Origin: Sphagnum magellanicum
Lineage: Eukaryota; Streptophyta; Sphagnopsida; Sphagnales; Sphagnaceae
Reading direction: 5' to 3'
Length of the DNA: 64,000 nucleotides
Assembly: GCA_021904315.1 (NCBI GenBank)
Contig: CM038912.1
Span: 19,789,501-19,853,500, forward strand
The first letter of the stretch is position 1, and the number at the start of each line of letters is the position of its first letter. The notes beneath the pieces were generated by a model. That model made no database searches. It saw only the letters and a program-made list of their open reading frames with translations, and was not told the DNA's origin. Positions 1-12,274 of this stretch are shown here, piece after piece. The translations under genes were made by a program, and so were the position numbers.

Positions 1-9
1 TATGGCTTG

Positions 10-2493
10 TCATGCACTACCTGTTGATGCAGCAGAATCAAAACCTGAATCAGAAGATGTTGACAAGATTTGGCACGTGCGAGAAATTTTGCATTTCTTG
101 AGAGTGAAAGGCAATAGTGATTTCTTCTGCAACACTTCACGAATGTCAACTGAAGTGGGAATGGATTTTTCTGCTTCACTTTCAGTATATGTTCTTTCAT
201 CATTGCTGCTGAGAGTTCCAGCAGTTTCAGAAGAACTGAAACCCATTTTCAAGCTGTTTGCACTTCCAAAAAACTGTTGAAACTCTGGAACTGCTACCAT
301 ACCCTCGGTACTAGATGTCTTGTCATCTTTAGAGACTCTTTTGCAGATCCCATTGCTATCCACAGGCCCATCACTGCAGTGATCTATGTCCAAAGAGAAG
401 ATTTTCTCAAATGTATACAGAGGAATGTTCCCATTTTCACAAGTGCTGGAAAACTGCCTACTTCCCTCGACCAGGGAAGAAAAATCAAGAGGTTGAATGA
501 TATTCCTTTCTTTTTTGCTGTCAAGCTCATGAATCAGCTGTGCTCCAAGGCAGCTCTCCAAAGATGACACAGGCCTTGGCAAAGCCTGCATGTATCTTGT
601 TTGCCGAGCAAAAGCCCTCCCTTTGCGAGATCTATTTGGAGTTTGGACCCTCCTTGCAAGGCTGCCTCTTTGTCTGACATCTCCAGAAGGTAGACCAGAA
701 GACCCAAAGCGCTTTAACCTCAAGTGAGAGTCTGACCATGCATGCAAACCCACTGTAAGACAGTTGGAGTGGCTTTCTGTATCCTCGGATGTGTGTTCCT
801 TGCCTTCCATTGGTGGCTTCTCGCAAAGTGAAGCCCAGGATCCTTCCTGCAGGTTAAAAACAGAACTCTTTGGTCAGTCCTCTCCCATCCATTTACCAGA
901 GAAGGTTGACAATGGAACTCTCCTTTTGCCCCACATCTTGACATTTTTTTCAGATCCTGATGCATCAGAAGCTTCCTCCCTCTTCTCTCTCTTATTATGC
1001 AGGTTCTTACAAATCAAACAGAGAAGTTTAAGTGGGATGATTCTGGTATCAGAGACTCTTCTGTAAATGCAGCTAATAAGATTAATGGGATGAGTCATTT
1101 GTTGTTTTTGGCAGATTCCTGTAGAATGCCACCAATATGCAACTTCTGCGATTACCATCCACCAAAGCCCTAAAGTCCTCTACACTTTCTCTGAGTACTT
1201 CCCTACTCTCCCCCTCCTGGTACATATATTCACAGCCATCACCATAGAGCTCTCCATATGTCAGGAGAAATTCTTTGCATTGATGTGAGGTGGGTATGAG
1301 CTCCACAGGAGTATTGAAGAGGGGGAGTTGACATGACCATCAAACCAAGTTTTACAAGAGGCAGATGGTTAGTCTGATCAGAAGAAGAAACTATACAGTT
1401 AAACAGTTGAAGGTGTCCCTTCCACTGTGTGCTCCTGGCATCTCTAAAGATACCCAGAGCTTACTGAAACTAACAGCAGAACATATCTAAATGCATCTAG
1501 CTCTGAACCAGCATTCTATAAAGGGCAGTACAAACATAACAGCTCTTCAGACCTTGAATTTAATCCTGCAAATCTCTCCTCCAAGACAAGTGCACAAAAC
1601 CAGGCACTTGAGCAAGTAGTAGATCTTTCCTCAGTTATACCCAAGAATCTTCATCAGAAGCACCACTGGACTACAGCTAAGAATTTTATGCTGGAGAAAA
1701 TGCTATTCACAAACCCATTAGTGTGCTAGAATGTTAGCAGCTTTCCAAAAGCCAAAGATCCATCCATGCCCATCATTTCTTTAAGAAGATTTCTTCTTCC
1801 TTTCTGCAGGGGCATTCCTGTGGATATTATGATTCTCCCTGTTTCTTTCAACTCCAATAAACCTCAACAACCTCCCTCTGCAATGTAATGGTGAGCTTCC
1901 ATTACAAAGAGATCAAGACTTCTTCATTGTGATGCTCCGTGGCACAAAAGCTAGAATGTCACAAAGTCTTGAACAAGAAGAATTACATTGCTGTAGCTTT
2001 GAAACTGAAATCAATGAAAGGAATAACACAAATTATTTCCACAGTGAGCTTCATTCGGAGAATTGAAGAACAGAGGAAAATGTGGCAATGAATATGTTGT
2101 GGTTCTGCGACTTCACTGGAGTTAACGTTTCCATGCAATTCTGTGTTTCGGAATACCTTATAATCCTTCCTTGTGAGGTCGTATGCTGGATCATCATCAG
2201 AGACCTGTCCAAGGATCATTGAAGGCAAGTAATAAATAAGGAACGAAGATCAGGGCTCCCAATTGATAACAAGGCGCGTACCTCACATAGAACCAGAGCT
2301 TCTCTAAGGCGCGAGATTCTCGTATTATAATGAATCGCGCTTGTTCAAAACTCTTCCCAGCCACTGACGTCGTCGAAGTGAGTACCTGTTGTTGAGAACA
2401 TGCATTGCTACTGCTGCACGAGGTTCCGTAATTATATCCAGCAGGAATATCATCAGTTCGTCATGCGCATGCTGCTACCTCCTCCTCCTCCAT
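10..2493 (-). CDS. Unknown-function plant gene, six-exon model
   Basis: I do not recognise the product. The best in-frame model on the minus strand is exons 2493-2479, 2385-2287, 2204-2157, 1300-1119, 1060-897 and 842-10, giving 446 codons and a TGA at 12-10. The strongest parts are the last exon (277 codons open, Ser/Lys-rich, low complexity) and exon 4, which encodes an acidic stretch containing LYGDGCEYMYQEGESREVL followed by DFRALVDGNRRSC. Exon 5 continues with RVSDTRIIPLKLLCLICKN and then a Lys/Arg/Glu-rich stretch. No signal peptide or membrane segment is visible; the charged, Ser-rich composition suggests a soluble, perhaps nuclear, protein (inference). Weak points: exon 1 is only five codons; the exon 2 donor could instead be AG|GT at 2282; the exon 4/5 junction needs a GA-AG intron of 58 nt; exon 6 needs the second of two nearby AG acceptors. 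More exons may lie between 1301 and 2156. It could also be a decaying gene. Confidence 0.45.
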
Positions 2494-4480
2494 TTCTGTC
2501 TAGCTACGGCAAGAATAGAACTGGATCATCACAGACATTCATAGCTACAGGACTCTCTGTTCCTCCTCCACCTTCGCAACGGTTATGCGACACCACAGAG
2601 CATCAGATCATCTCGTATTGACAATCATTCTTCCCCGCAGAAATCTCGTCTCCATCTCGTTCAAAAAATGCGCAATAGCTCTAGCTCCCTTGATCTCTCA
2701 CTCTATGCGATGGATACTGTTGGATATGGTCCAATATTAGCTCAATGCACCGTTCGTTTCCCTGTCTTGGACACACCTGGAGACAAAACATATGATACGA
2801 CAAAACTGAAAGCTCGCGCTCTAGGTCCTCCCAGCTTCTCTCTGCAGCACATGAAAGCACACCATTGGATATCGAAAATGTCTCCAGAATAATTATAGCA
2901 GCAGCCTTGCTATTTCACCGCTCATCGGTTTTCTTTCAATCAGCAACTATTCTCTTTCTATCCCCCTTCTTGCTGTCCTGAAGCCAAGAAAAACAAAAAC
3001 ATTCTCCCGCCTTTCCGCAACATCCAATGAATGAGACGGCACGCTTTCTACCATCATAACAAATCTCCTCACTCCGTCACTTGCGGTTTCTCCTCTTTCG
3101 TATCTGATTTTTTTCCCCCTTGCAGAGTACAAAATTCTCCTTGCAAAACAAAGCTCCGTCTATCTCCTCGTTGAAGTTGCGGCTGTTTTAGTAAGGTTTC
3201 TGAGCCAAAAAAACTTTTGAAGAAAAGTTGCAGATAACTGGGGGGGAAACTTTTACCCGGGCCACAAAAAATTTGCTGTTGCATGCGCCTTCTGATTGGG
3301 ATCAAAGCTCGTCGAGATGAAGATACGCAATAGTAGCAGGACAAATGGCGCACATCCCTGTCCTGCAAAACAGTCTCGCGTCCCTCTCTCTCCCTCGGTG
3401 TGCGCTGCAATTTGTTTCGCGCGCTGCACTTGTGCACGCTTGCTGGCTCGCCCGGACCCGATTCGGGTCACCCGCTGAAGCCACCGGCTGTTTCTCAGGG
3501 TTTCCGAACCCTTATCCGTGGAAGGCTGGAGCATCTTCTTTTCTTTTCCCTTTCTTTCCCCTTTTTTTTTCATTTTGTCGTTTTCTTTTCTATTTTAGTT
3601 TTTCTTTTGGGGGTAAGTAGGTATGTGCCTCTAACTTGGCCACCTTATTAACCCTAAATGCAAATTTTTAGCCATTTTTTCTATGAAAATTCCCCAAAAC
3701 AATATATATTATTATCAACCCAATGAGCTTGTTATTTAATTTAATGCTAGCTTCCCAAAAGAGAATTTGCATTAAATGGCAACAGGTTGAAAGAAAATGT
3801 ACAAAATTTAAAAAGCTGGTAAGAAAAATGCTTCACTCTAAAATCCAAGTGAAAATGTGGCGAATTTTTTTCGAAATATGGCGATTTTTTCCCCAAAAAA
3901 ACCAGAGAATATGGCAAAATGTTCCTTTTTCCATTTTATTTTTTTTGCATTTATGAGAAATTTCACACACAAAAAATGCAGTATAATTATATAATCAAGT
4001 TTCAACCCATTTTCTCTTCACATTTTTGGTGTCCAAATTTTGGTTTCACAAACATCCAAAAAGGCTTTGGCCAATGGGCAACATTGAAAATCAATGGAGG
4101 AAATTTTATGTTTTGAATTTGGAACAATTGGTTTTGGCAAAATAGTTTGTATAGTTTCATTTTGTGGAATTTTAATAGTTTCAGATAGATGTTGTTTGCT
4201 GATTTTTTAATCAACACCAAAAACCAACCCACAATAAACCACTAAAAATGTTGTAAATAAATACTAAAAGTAAATATTATTGCAAATAAAAATTTCTCTC
4301 CTCTATTGACCAACACACGTCAACAACCTCATTGCCATGTTTTGCCAAAAAAATTTAAAAATTAAAACATTAACGGCTATTGCCATTAGAGCCCACCAAT
4401 ATGAGCAATGGAACCACCAGCCACCCCACCTACCCATGTGGACCACTTTTACTTACCACTTTGGAAAGAAACAAAAAACA
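2494..4480. other. Promoter side of unknown gene, then AT-rich spacer
   Basis: No gene is seen here. From 2494 to about 3560 the DNA keeps CpG dinucleotides and has a mixed composition, as expected for the 5' flank of the minus-strand gene ending at 2493; a short palindrome (GACCCGA, one base, TCGGGTC) lies at 3456-3470. From about 3560 the sequence becomes T-rich and then AT-rich with almost no CpG. The segment around 3850-3930 contains short 'atggcgaattttt'-like phrases that resemble a dispersed repeat also seen near 52.1 and 52.9 kb. No reading frame is supported. Confidence 0.5.
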
Positions 4481-5700
4481 AAAAGAAAAGAGTGAAACTC
4501 CATAAGCCCTAAAAATCTTAAACCCTAAATCCTGGAAACCCTACTGCCGCCGCGCACCATTTCTATATTCTTGCGTGCTTCGAGGATCTCTCATCTATTA
4601 AGTCTCGCGCACTCCGTTAGTATCTCACACCTTTTGTTTTTTCTCTTCTTGTGAGCTCTAACTTGGATCCTTGTTGTAGTTTATTGTGTGTCTGCACCTG
4701 GTGTGAAATGATTTCTGCATTAGTGTTGCTTGTTCTCTAGAGTGTTGGCGCGAGGTAATCAATTGTCGGCAACAGGGTGTTTGGCATCCTTGGCCTGGCT
4801 TCGCGGCCTAGATCCTGATTTGATTCGAGTGTTCTTGAAGTGTTCGCTGATTCTTCTTTTCTTTGTCGAGAGGGATAGGAAGGCGTGTCTAGGAATGGGG
4901 TATGGCATGCTTCATTGCGCCTGAGGCGTAGTGGAGGCATAGTTATCCTTTGGGATAGGCCGTGCTCACTTAAAATGTTTCGCCTACTTTGTATGTGGTC
5001 TTTTTGTTTTTATCGAAAGCTTTTGCTTGCAATAGTAATCGTCGTCAAACTGGTCTGCTGAATTTTCTTTCCATAAAAGGCGATGGTTTGGGACTCTTGG
5101 TGGGATTGCTTTAACAAACTTTGTACAGCTAGTCTCTGATAGAGAAGGTGTTAGCAGGTTTTGGGCGATTTTGTAGTTTTGTCTTTTATACATCCTTTCC
5201 ATGCCCAGTATAAATGTGTTTCGTTCATGGCGGGGGTTGGCGCCCTTGGCTGGGTGCTGCCTTTACTGGTTGGAGCAGCGTGCTTGTGCTGTAGAATCCG
5301 CTGTAAACGCCAAAAAGTGACTTGCTGCGTGTGATTGGCGCAAGTCTCCACGTAGTGGGGGTCGCATATTCCATTGCCCTGGGGAGCAGCGTCGCTGCAT
5401 TTACCCTTTGGGACAGACCATGTGACCCACACTTGAATCACTTTTGCATGTCTGATTTATAATCGTTCCGCGTATCGACGGGCTAGTAACCAGCGAGAGC
5501 GAGTGGCGGGGCACGAGAGCTCGCTGAGGTGCAGCAGGGCCTCTAGATGTTTCTTGTACTGGTCCGACTGAAGTCATAGGCCAATAAACCAGTACAAGAA
5601 ATTTCTCGATGCCCTGCTGGGTTCGGCCAGTGGTTTCTAAGTTTCGCCAGGAGTGGTCAATTATATGAAGGTTTCCTTGGGGGAGAAAAATGCAAGAAAT
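4480..5700 (+). ncRNA. Candidate primary microRNA transcription unit
   Basis: A CpG-retaining island in AT-rich surroundings begins with teloboxes (AAACCCTAAA at 4520-4529 and GAAACCCTAC at 4535-4544) and a TATA-like CTATATT at 4563-4569, a combination common at plant promoters. No coding frame of any substance follows; the frames present are short and unrelated to known proteins. The unit contains two related segments (about 4924-4975 and 5350-5440) and ends with a strong foldback at 5532-5619. I infer a plus-strand, possibly spliced, non-coding transcript; a GAG|GTAATC donor-like site occurs near 4753. The transcription start, splicing and 3' end are not determined. Confidence 0.45.
5532..5619 (+). 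ncRNA. Putative plant microRNA precursor hairpin
   Basis: The 32-nt arms 5532-5563 and 5588-5619 pair along their whole length with three single mismatches (C-U, U-C, U-U) and one G-U wobble, leaving a 24-nt loop (5564-5587). There are no bulges. The loop-proximal 14 pairs (UUUCUUGUACUGGU with its complement) are perfect, followed outward by the mismatched part and then by nine perfect pairs at the base. This symmetry and stem length meet the usual structural criteria for a plant MIR foldback. The arms do not match any conserved plant miRNA I know (156, 160, 162, 166-169, 390, 395, 396, 399, 482, 529, 535 families). Either strand of the hairpin could be the transcribed one; plus is preferred because of the upstream telobox/TATA region. 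A small foldback transposon is the main alternative. Confidence 0.55.
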
Positions 5701-6790
5701 TTAGCCATTGAAAACCCTTCTGCATGGCGATCAGTGCAATTGAAATGAGAATCTTGCTTACGACATGTCTACAATATGAAGTGTGGCTATAATTTTGTTT
5801 TATATTGTCACTTGGGCAAACATGTAATGAACACACACGTCTCTGTAAATTTTAGCTAGGTTAAGGCTTGCAATCTAAACTTTTTTGAATAGTGTACAGG
5901 CATATTTAACTTTGACATTTGAGAACCATGCTTCAAAGAGGAAAACAACTTATAGCACTCATCTACCAATATGCATGGTACATGCCCCTTGTCTAAAACT
6001 ATGAAAATTTATACAAAAACAGGTGAAATGGGCATGATATTCATCAGAACAAAACAATTATCTATTGTCCCAAATTCTAGTCCCAATCTTCCAAAACATA
6101 TATGAAGTCTATACATAGAAGCTACGTTGTGTGACAGGAAACACCCATCAAAATATTAAAATATCTTTACTTCACTCATGAAAAGCACCAACAAAGTGTC
6201 CAGCTTGTAGTATCCAAATCAAAAATTAGTTAAAACTTATCTAACCTAGCATAATATCCCAACCAAGTAAACTCTCCACAAATTCTTTACCAATTACTCT
6301 ATTCCAACTAATCATAAATACAGCTGCCAATATAAATGCAATAAACGAATTACACATGCATGAGGTAAGCTTGATTGTATGTGACCCAATTTCCATTTCC
6401 CTTCAACATAGTTACCCTTGCATCATTAGAAAGTACAGCTGTCAGACAACCCATGTGATGTATTGTGACATAGTTCGAATTCAAATTTCCATGACACAAT
6501 ACCAAATGCACATTGAATGGTCAGTTCACAAATCTACCAGCCAAAAAACAACTTCAGTGGACTGCACTCAATTCAAAACATCAACACAAACACCTTTCTA
6601 GAGCAGATGATATATCCAGTCCTCTCAGTCAACAGACTTACTTCTTGGCACCTTCAACTTTTCATTCTCCTTTTGTTGAACTTCCCATTCTCGAATATGG
6701 AACATAATCTGCAGAAGACACTCAAAATAAAGTCAGTTATCTCTTCTATGACCAATGACTGTACCAGCAGTAGCTAAATTGGTAATCAAA
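5700..6790. other. Intergenic, 3' flank of the acyltransferase gene
   Basis: No gene is visible between the hairpin unit and the stop codon of the acyltransferase gene at 6791. The DNA is AT-rich and without tandem repeats. The 3' untranslated region and polyadenylation site of the minus-strand acyltransferase gene must lie in the right part, but I cannot place them. Confidence 0.4.
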
Positions 6791-9700
6791 CTACAGATTG
6801 AGAGTTCTGAGAACAAGGATGATAACCTTGGTCCCAATGTACATAGAGAAGACAATTCCAAACAGAAGAGGTATATCTGCAGACATCCACACCATCCTTC
6901 AAAAATTCAGCATTCATCCAGTTAGTCTTAAGCCCCTTTCCTGGGACTCAATAGTTCAGGGTGTAGGTTCACTAGCAAGACTGAAGTAACTCCATTCTGG
7001 CCTTAGAACCCAAGCAATTAATGACATGAAGCAGATTAGATCGTAAGAAATAACATGTGGACTTCAAATTTACATTAAATACTTGTTCCAAGTTTAGGTT
7101 TTCTAGATTTCCTCCAGAAAGCCCCCTCTCTACCGTAATCAGGCATACTGCAAAGGAAATCTGTACACAATACATTGCATCACATAGCCTCCCTCCATAC
7201 ACTATGCCTGTGTTATAGAGCAAACATTAGAACGAAAGAGTACACAGTATAGAAGAAAGTGAAGGTGCAGGACTATTCATACTTTGAAGTGAAAGCATTC
7301 TGGAGAACAGCATGTGCATGCCTGCTGGACCCACCACAAAGCCAACCAGATTCGCTGTCTGCAACCAAAAAAAAAAAGACAAGAGGAAGCTTCTTGTTCT
7401 TAGGGGAGGGAAAAAAGACAGGCTACATTTCAAGAGACACAATCAACAAAGTTAAGTTCCAACCTAAACAAGGATGGACACAGACTTTAACACTCTTGTC
7501 TTGAACAAAGTCTTCAAGAACTCTAGAGAATGAAAACATAAAACAAAAATATGATGGTCCGAGACTTCTAACAGAAGCACAAATGGACAATATGAAATTG
7601 CTCGGACATCATGTTTTCTGTATCCTCTTTAGTCATCTTCACTATGGCAGCTGCTTAGATGTGCAGACTAATGCCATAGCCATGGAGACATTTTGAAGCA
7701 AACATTACTAATGTTTGAAAACAGAGTAATATGTCAACCACAGCACAGCAATTTCAAGATTACCCACCATTAGGCCAGTTGTGTTGAAAGACCCTGCCAA
7801 TGCACAACATTCCCTGAACAGTGGTGAATTTCTGAAGCCCTCCATCTGAAGACACCAAATAAACCAAGGATCAACTTCAAAAGTTCTACACCTGGTAGCA
7901 ATCTCTTCAAAAGTTTTCTACCTAGTAGCTTTCTCTTCAAAAGTTTCCTACCTAGGTAGAGAACTTTTGAACCTATGTCAACAAACTGGCCACTCCATAA
8001 GAACCTCAACGGAATGAAGGGAATATCATAGATATGCACCCGATGAGATTTTACAATCGATTTCACAACCAACTCTGGAACCCACAGTAGACAGGTGACC
8101 CATGCCCATGATAGAAGCTTCCTGCACATAAAAGCATCTCAGAACACATACATACAATTGTAGAAACTTCAAATGTGACAAACTTTCAAAATCCCCACAT
8201 CACAGAGAGGAGGTTAAGCTCAGAATATCAAAGAGAAAATGCTCAATAAAGATGTAGGAGTTATGTCATAAGCTCACCATTCAAGATCATGCCAGATTGC
8301 CACAAATGTGAAGATGATCCAGACATTGATGAGCCTCCACTTTGAACCCCCCAGTGGAATATACAAATACCTTCAAGCCCAACAACCAGATAAAGAACAT
8401 GAGGAGAAAGTTTGTTTCTTTGCCCGGACTGTCAGTGAAATCATCAAAGGAAATTAAAGAAGTGGCATGAAACTTAAACATGGTTGCACAGAATACCACC
8501 ACCCATTTTTGCACACCCTCTCAAAAAATTTCAATCCTTCCAAAGCTTGACACTTCACATCAATTTGAAAACACTTGCATGTACCCTTCGAACTGCAAAA
8601 CCTGGTTTGTGCTTTTTTCCATATGGATATTTTGAACATTCTGATTCACCTGACCAAATAGCGATTGTAGGAAGAATGCCAGCCCTTCCAAAATCCTTCC
8701 AAATCATAGCAATTGTTCATGCAGCGGGTCATGTTCTCAGGTGCCTCAATTCCATTGACCTTCATCAACATGCTAACACAAAAGTTTTAGTTATGGATCT
8801 GTACTCATCCCACAGAGCCTTACCCTCCAACTTAAGCACAACAAATAAAATGTCTCAAAAATTAAGCTTTCGCAAGCATGTATATACAAAGTCGTCTGTC
8901 TGGGATTTTGACAAACCAGTGTCCAGAACCGGAAGAAGCGCCAAATTAGGAGAAATTTGAGCCACATGAAGTTCAAGACCTGTGAGGACAAGGAAACTTA
9001 CCATTTATCAGAACTGTCTGAACAGGGACACAAATCCACAATGAGACTTGCTACCAGAGAGAGTCCTCTCACAAGAGTCATGAAAATAAGAAAAGACCAA
9101 AAAAAGAGCTGACAAGATTCGAATCCATACCCCATATCCAATCAGAAATATCTCTGTGGGAGATAGCATTTGCCAAACCCCACTGCAAACCAGAACTCAT
9201 ATAGTTAAAGGTTAACTATGCAATCCTGACTCCCACAAAAGGAAATAACAAAAAGTTATGCTGGTAACTATGCTTAAAAGGAAATTGCCACTTCAGAGTT
9301 GCCCTTTGAGGACCTAACTGAGCTATTTACCTGATGGCCAAGGTGTTGAAATAACAAAATTGGGTGAGAACTTCCATGAGCAAGAAGCAAGCAAGCCACC
9401 GCAGCCCATATACTGCAATCTGTGTTCCACTGTATGTTCTTTGTGGCTTCTCCAACTGAAAAAACGATCATAAAATTTAGTCAGGGTCTCATGTAACAAA
9501 AGACTAAAGCAAAGCAGTTTTCATCATCCAGCAAACCAGGGTCGGGTCAATGACTGAAACCTGTGAGGCAAATGCATTGAAGGAGACAATAGGTCCAGCT
9601 AAGTACAACGGTGCATATAGAACATAGGCCAGGTACATGACCACTTCATACTGAAACAATGGTACAGGCCTTTCCTGGACACCAACAAAATACACATCAG

Positions 9701-12274
9701 TCCATGTCCTAACAGTTAGATGAATGCCAAACACTTGGAACTTGAAGCACAACACAGAACTTACATTGCTTGAAATATTACAAAAGGTACAGTCAAACCA
9801 CGGACCAACAATTGCACTTTTGTCTTATGATTATTGCGAGGCTGTCATGGTTTTCTTTAGGAGAATCCTTACCTGCCTTGCTAAATAACAACCAGCTTTA
9901 GAATCTTCAGAAGCTTCAAGTGTACAAAGGTCACACTGTTGTGCATGCTTCTGCAAAGTGAACCCCACAACAGAGATGTATGGAGAAGGATCAGTTCATG
10001 ATTCAACCCTTCCATCCAAATGCAGACAGATCACACCTAGTGGCAAGCAAACCTAGAGTCTCATGAAAAGGCCTAAGCTTCTGTTCTGCACTGCAGTCAG
10101 AGGCTCTGAGATCAAAACAGTGGAAGAAGAGAACAGCAACAGACCTCCCAGTTTATGATTGAAGGACCAAGAGAGGACAGACCTCCCAATTGACTGTGGA
10201 AGGTCGCAATATGCGTGCCCAGTGGTAATCAAGACTGAAGCTCAACATTCGCAAGATCACTGCACCCAAAACAGAAGATGCCCTTGAGTATTGTATCAGT
10301 TGTAATTAATACCCAATGATCAAACAAAGCTGGCTTAGTCCAAGCAACCATTTTTTGTGCAGAAACTTACCAAAATTAAAGCTTATCTGCCATCGCATCA
10401 CTCCCCGGTATTGATCCAAGTGAGCCAGTTGCTCTCTGCTCAGTCATCCCACAATGAAAATATCCAAACCTGTCAGCCTGACAAATTACTCCCTAATTTA
10501 GTACATACAAGAATGCAACCTTTTGGTAATGAGCATCATGTAATGGTCTCATTTATAGCCACAGAGGTGGGGAGCAACTTACCCAAAAGAAGAGAATCTA
10601 TAGCCTTCGTATACACGGTTTGCAACAAGGAAACCTATGTTAAATGTCCAAATCAGAATGGGCAAAGCTCGTGTCCCACCAAATGCCTGCTCATCCCCAC
10701 AAACTCAATACTGTAAATGCCAGTTTCCCAACTTCCTAGGTAAGAGAATGGCCATTGATAGAGAAAACAATGGGATGATATCAGCATGACATCTCTCAAA
10801 GATAAGATCTGTGCCATGAGTCAATACTCAGACTCTCTCATAATACACAAAAACAATGGTTTCAATTCTTTCAATTCACTGATGGCACTCAAGATGCCCA
10901 AATGGAGAGTTTCACCACATATTCATCGAAGGAGCCTCCAAAAGACACAGAGCAGCTAGCTCAAAATGTTGGCAAAACTCCTTGATGCACAATTCCTACC
11001 TCTAGAACATTTTTTGGGAATGGAAACCCAAATAACACAGTGATGGAGATACAGAAATCTCTCCAGTGGTGGTAGACACTGAAGCTTATGCAAGATCAAA
11101 CTACCTATCAAGCAGGACAACAAATAAAATGAGGTACATGTACCTTTGTAATAGCAAAATTGCTGATTGCAATGGCCAGGATGAACACAACACTGCCAAA
11201 CCATCAACAAGCAAATTGTAGACAGATTAGACAAGCTTTACAGAACAAAGCTGAACTTGCAATATCAAGTCCCAAACACAGTTGCCTCCCACAAAAGTCT
11301 TCTGAAGTCTTGCAATTGCAGTGTTCGATTTGCGAAACATCCTGATGTGTTATGTTCCCTGCTTAGGAAAGAGGCAATGTCTTGAAAAGCATCTCTTACC
11401 AAGCTCCATGCAAATAAGTGATGTATGACAATGACACAATTAGCCAGAACCATGCCATTGCCCTTCCAGATAGGTGGAGACCTGCTTTCAAGCCTCCTGC
11501 CAAGATTGTGAATATGGCCATGACTCCAGTCAGCGCTGGCAAACCAGCACGAAATGTTCGCCATTGACTGTCTGACAGGTCCTGAAACAACAAAAGCATT
11601 GATCACTTCAGTGCATGCTCTCTCCTTTGTGAATCAAACTCCAAAACCATCCCAACAGGTAAGAAATTGTGCAACTGTGCAACCAGAAAGGAGTTCAATA
11701 GAAACAGAGTACCATCAATTGATTCATAATCCAGCCTTGCCGTAATCCATTCAACCATCCTGCTTTCGGCCCTTTTGAATACTCTGATTCCACACCAAAC
11801 AGAATACAAAGAAACCCTTAAACACTGTCAGATCCTTTCCCTTTGAACCTCTTTCAGTGATTCTTAAATCTCTTTCGGTGATTCTTGTGGGAAATTATTG
11901 AATCTCTTTCAGTGATTATTGCGAGAAATTTCCACCTGCGACTTCCAGGAGCTCAAATTTCCCTAAACCCTTCGAAACCCTAAAACCCTTAAACCCTTGC
12001 AATATAGTACGAGCTTTCGAGCCCACACTCACGTTTATTTCTCTCTTGACCTGACCTTGCGAGTTCTGCTTTTCACAAAAGGAGATGAGAATGCCAGAGC
12101 ACTAGAAACATGTGAGAAACGAAAACGGAAGAAAGAAGGCGAAAGAAATTTTGAAACACACTTACCCTCAGAAATTCTCACACTGCGGTACACTACAAAG
12201 CACTGGAAGACCACTGCATAAGCTATCAAAAACCAGAGCTCCACCCGCCTCCACGAATTCTTCGCTACCGCCAT
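6791..12274 (-). CDS. GUP1: GUP1/HHAT-like membrane-bound O-acyltransferase (MBOAT)
   Basis: Eighteen exons join in frame into 537 codons with GT-AG sites at every junction: 12274-12166, 11783-11713, 11581-11400, 11192-11144, 10686-10583, 10435-10371, 10259-10183, 9950-9873, 9674-9561, 9455-9331, 9182-9131, 8979-8917, 8759-8650, 8370-8278, 8121-8040, 7845-7768, 7358-7283, 6876-6791. The length equals that of plant GUP1-type MBOATs. The protein is polytopic: hydrophobic segments begin near residue 11 and recur to the C-terminus. Diagnostic stretches are [52 protein letters not shown] (His391) and [10 protein letters not shown] (His427, the MBOAT-invariant histidine). Family members sit in the ER/Golgi membrane and acylate proteins (HHAT) or GPI-anchor lipids (yeast Gup1); the plant substrate is not deducible here. 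The ATG at 12274 is the first in frame before MAVAKNSW. Introns 1 and 15 hold short direct repeats. The gene looks intact. Confidence 0.93.
7868..7975. repeat. Three-copy short repeat in acyltransferase intron
   Basis: Inside the intron between exons 15 and 16 the phrase CTTCAAAAGTTTTCTACCTA recurs three times at roughly 30-bp spacing with small changes, and is followed by a partial inverted copy ending in ACTTTTGA. It is local slippage-type repetition and does not touch the exons. Confidence 0.6.
11839..12000. repeat. Short repeats and teloboxes in intron 1 of acyltransferase gene
   Basis: Three copies of a TCTCTTTCRGTGATTMTT-like phrase lie between about 11848 and 11920 and are followed at about 11960-11998 by telobox-like runs (AAACCCTAAAACCC). 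Teloboxes near the 5' end of plant genes often mark growth-linked promoters or first introns; here the region lies in intron 1 of the minus-strand gene, so an intronic regulatory role is possible but not shown. Confidence 0.5.

Noticed and set aside
8484..8960. 158-codon plus-strand frame within the acyltransferase gene
   Set aside because: Runs antisense across exons 12-13 and their introns; no homology, and the minus-strand splice model explains the region.
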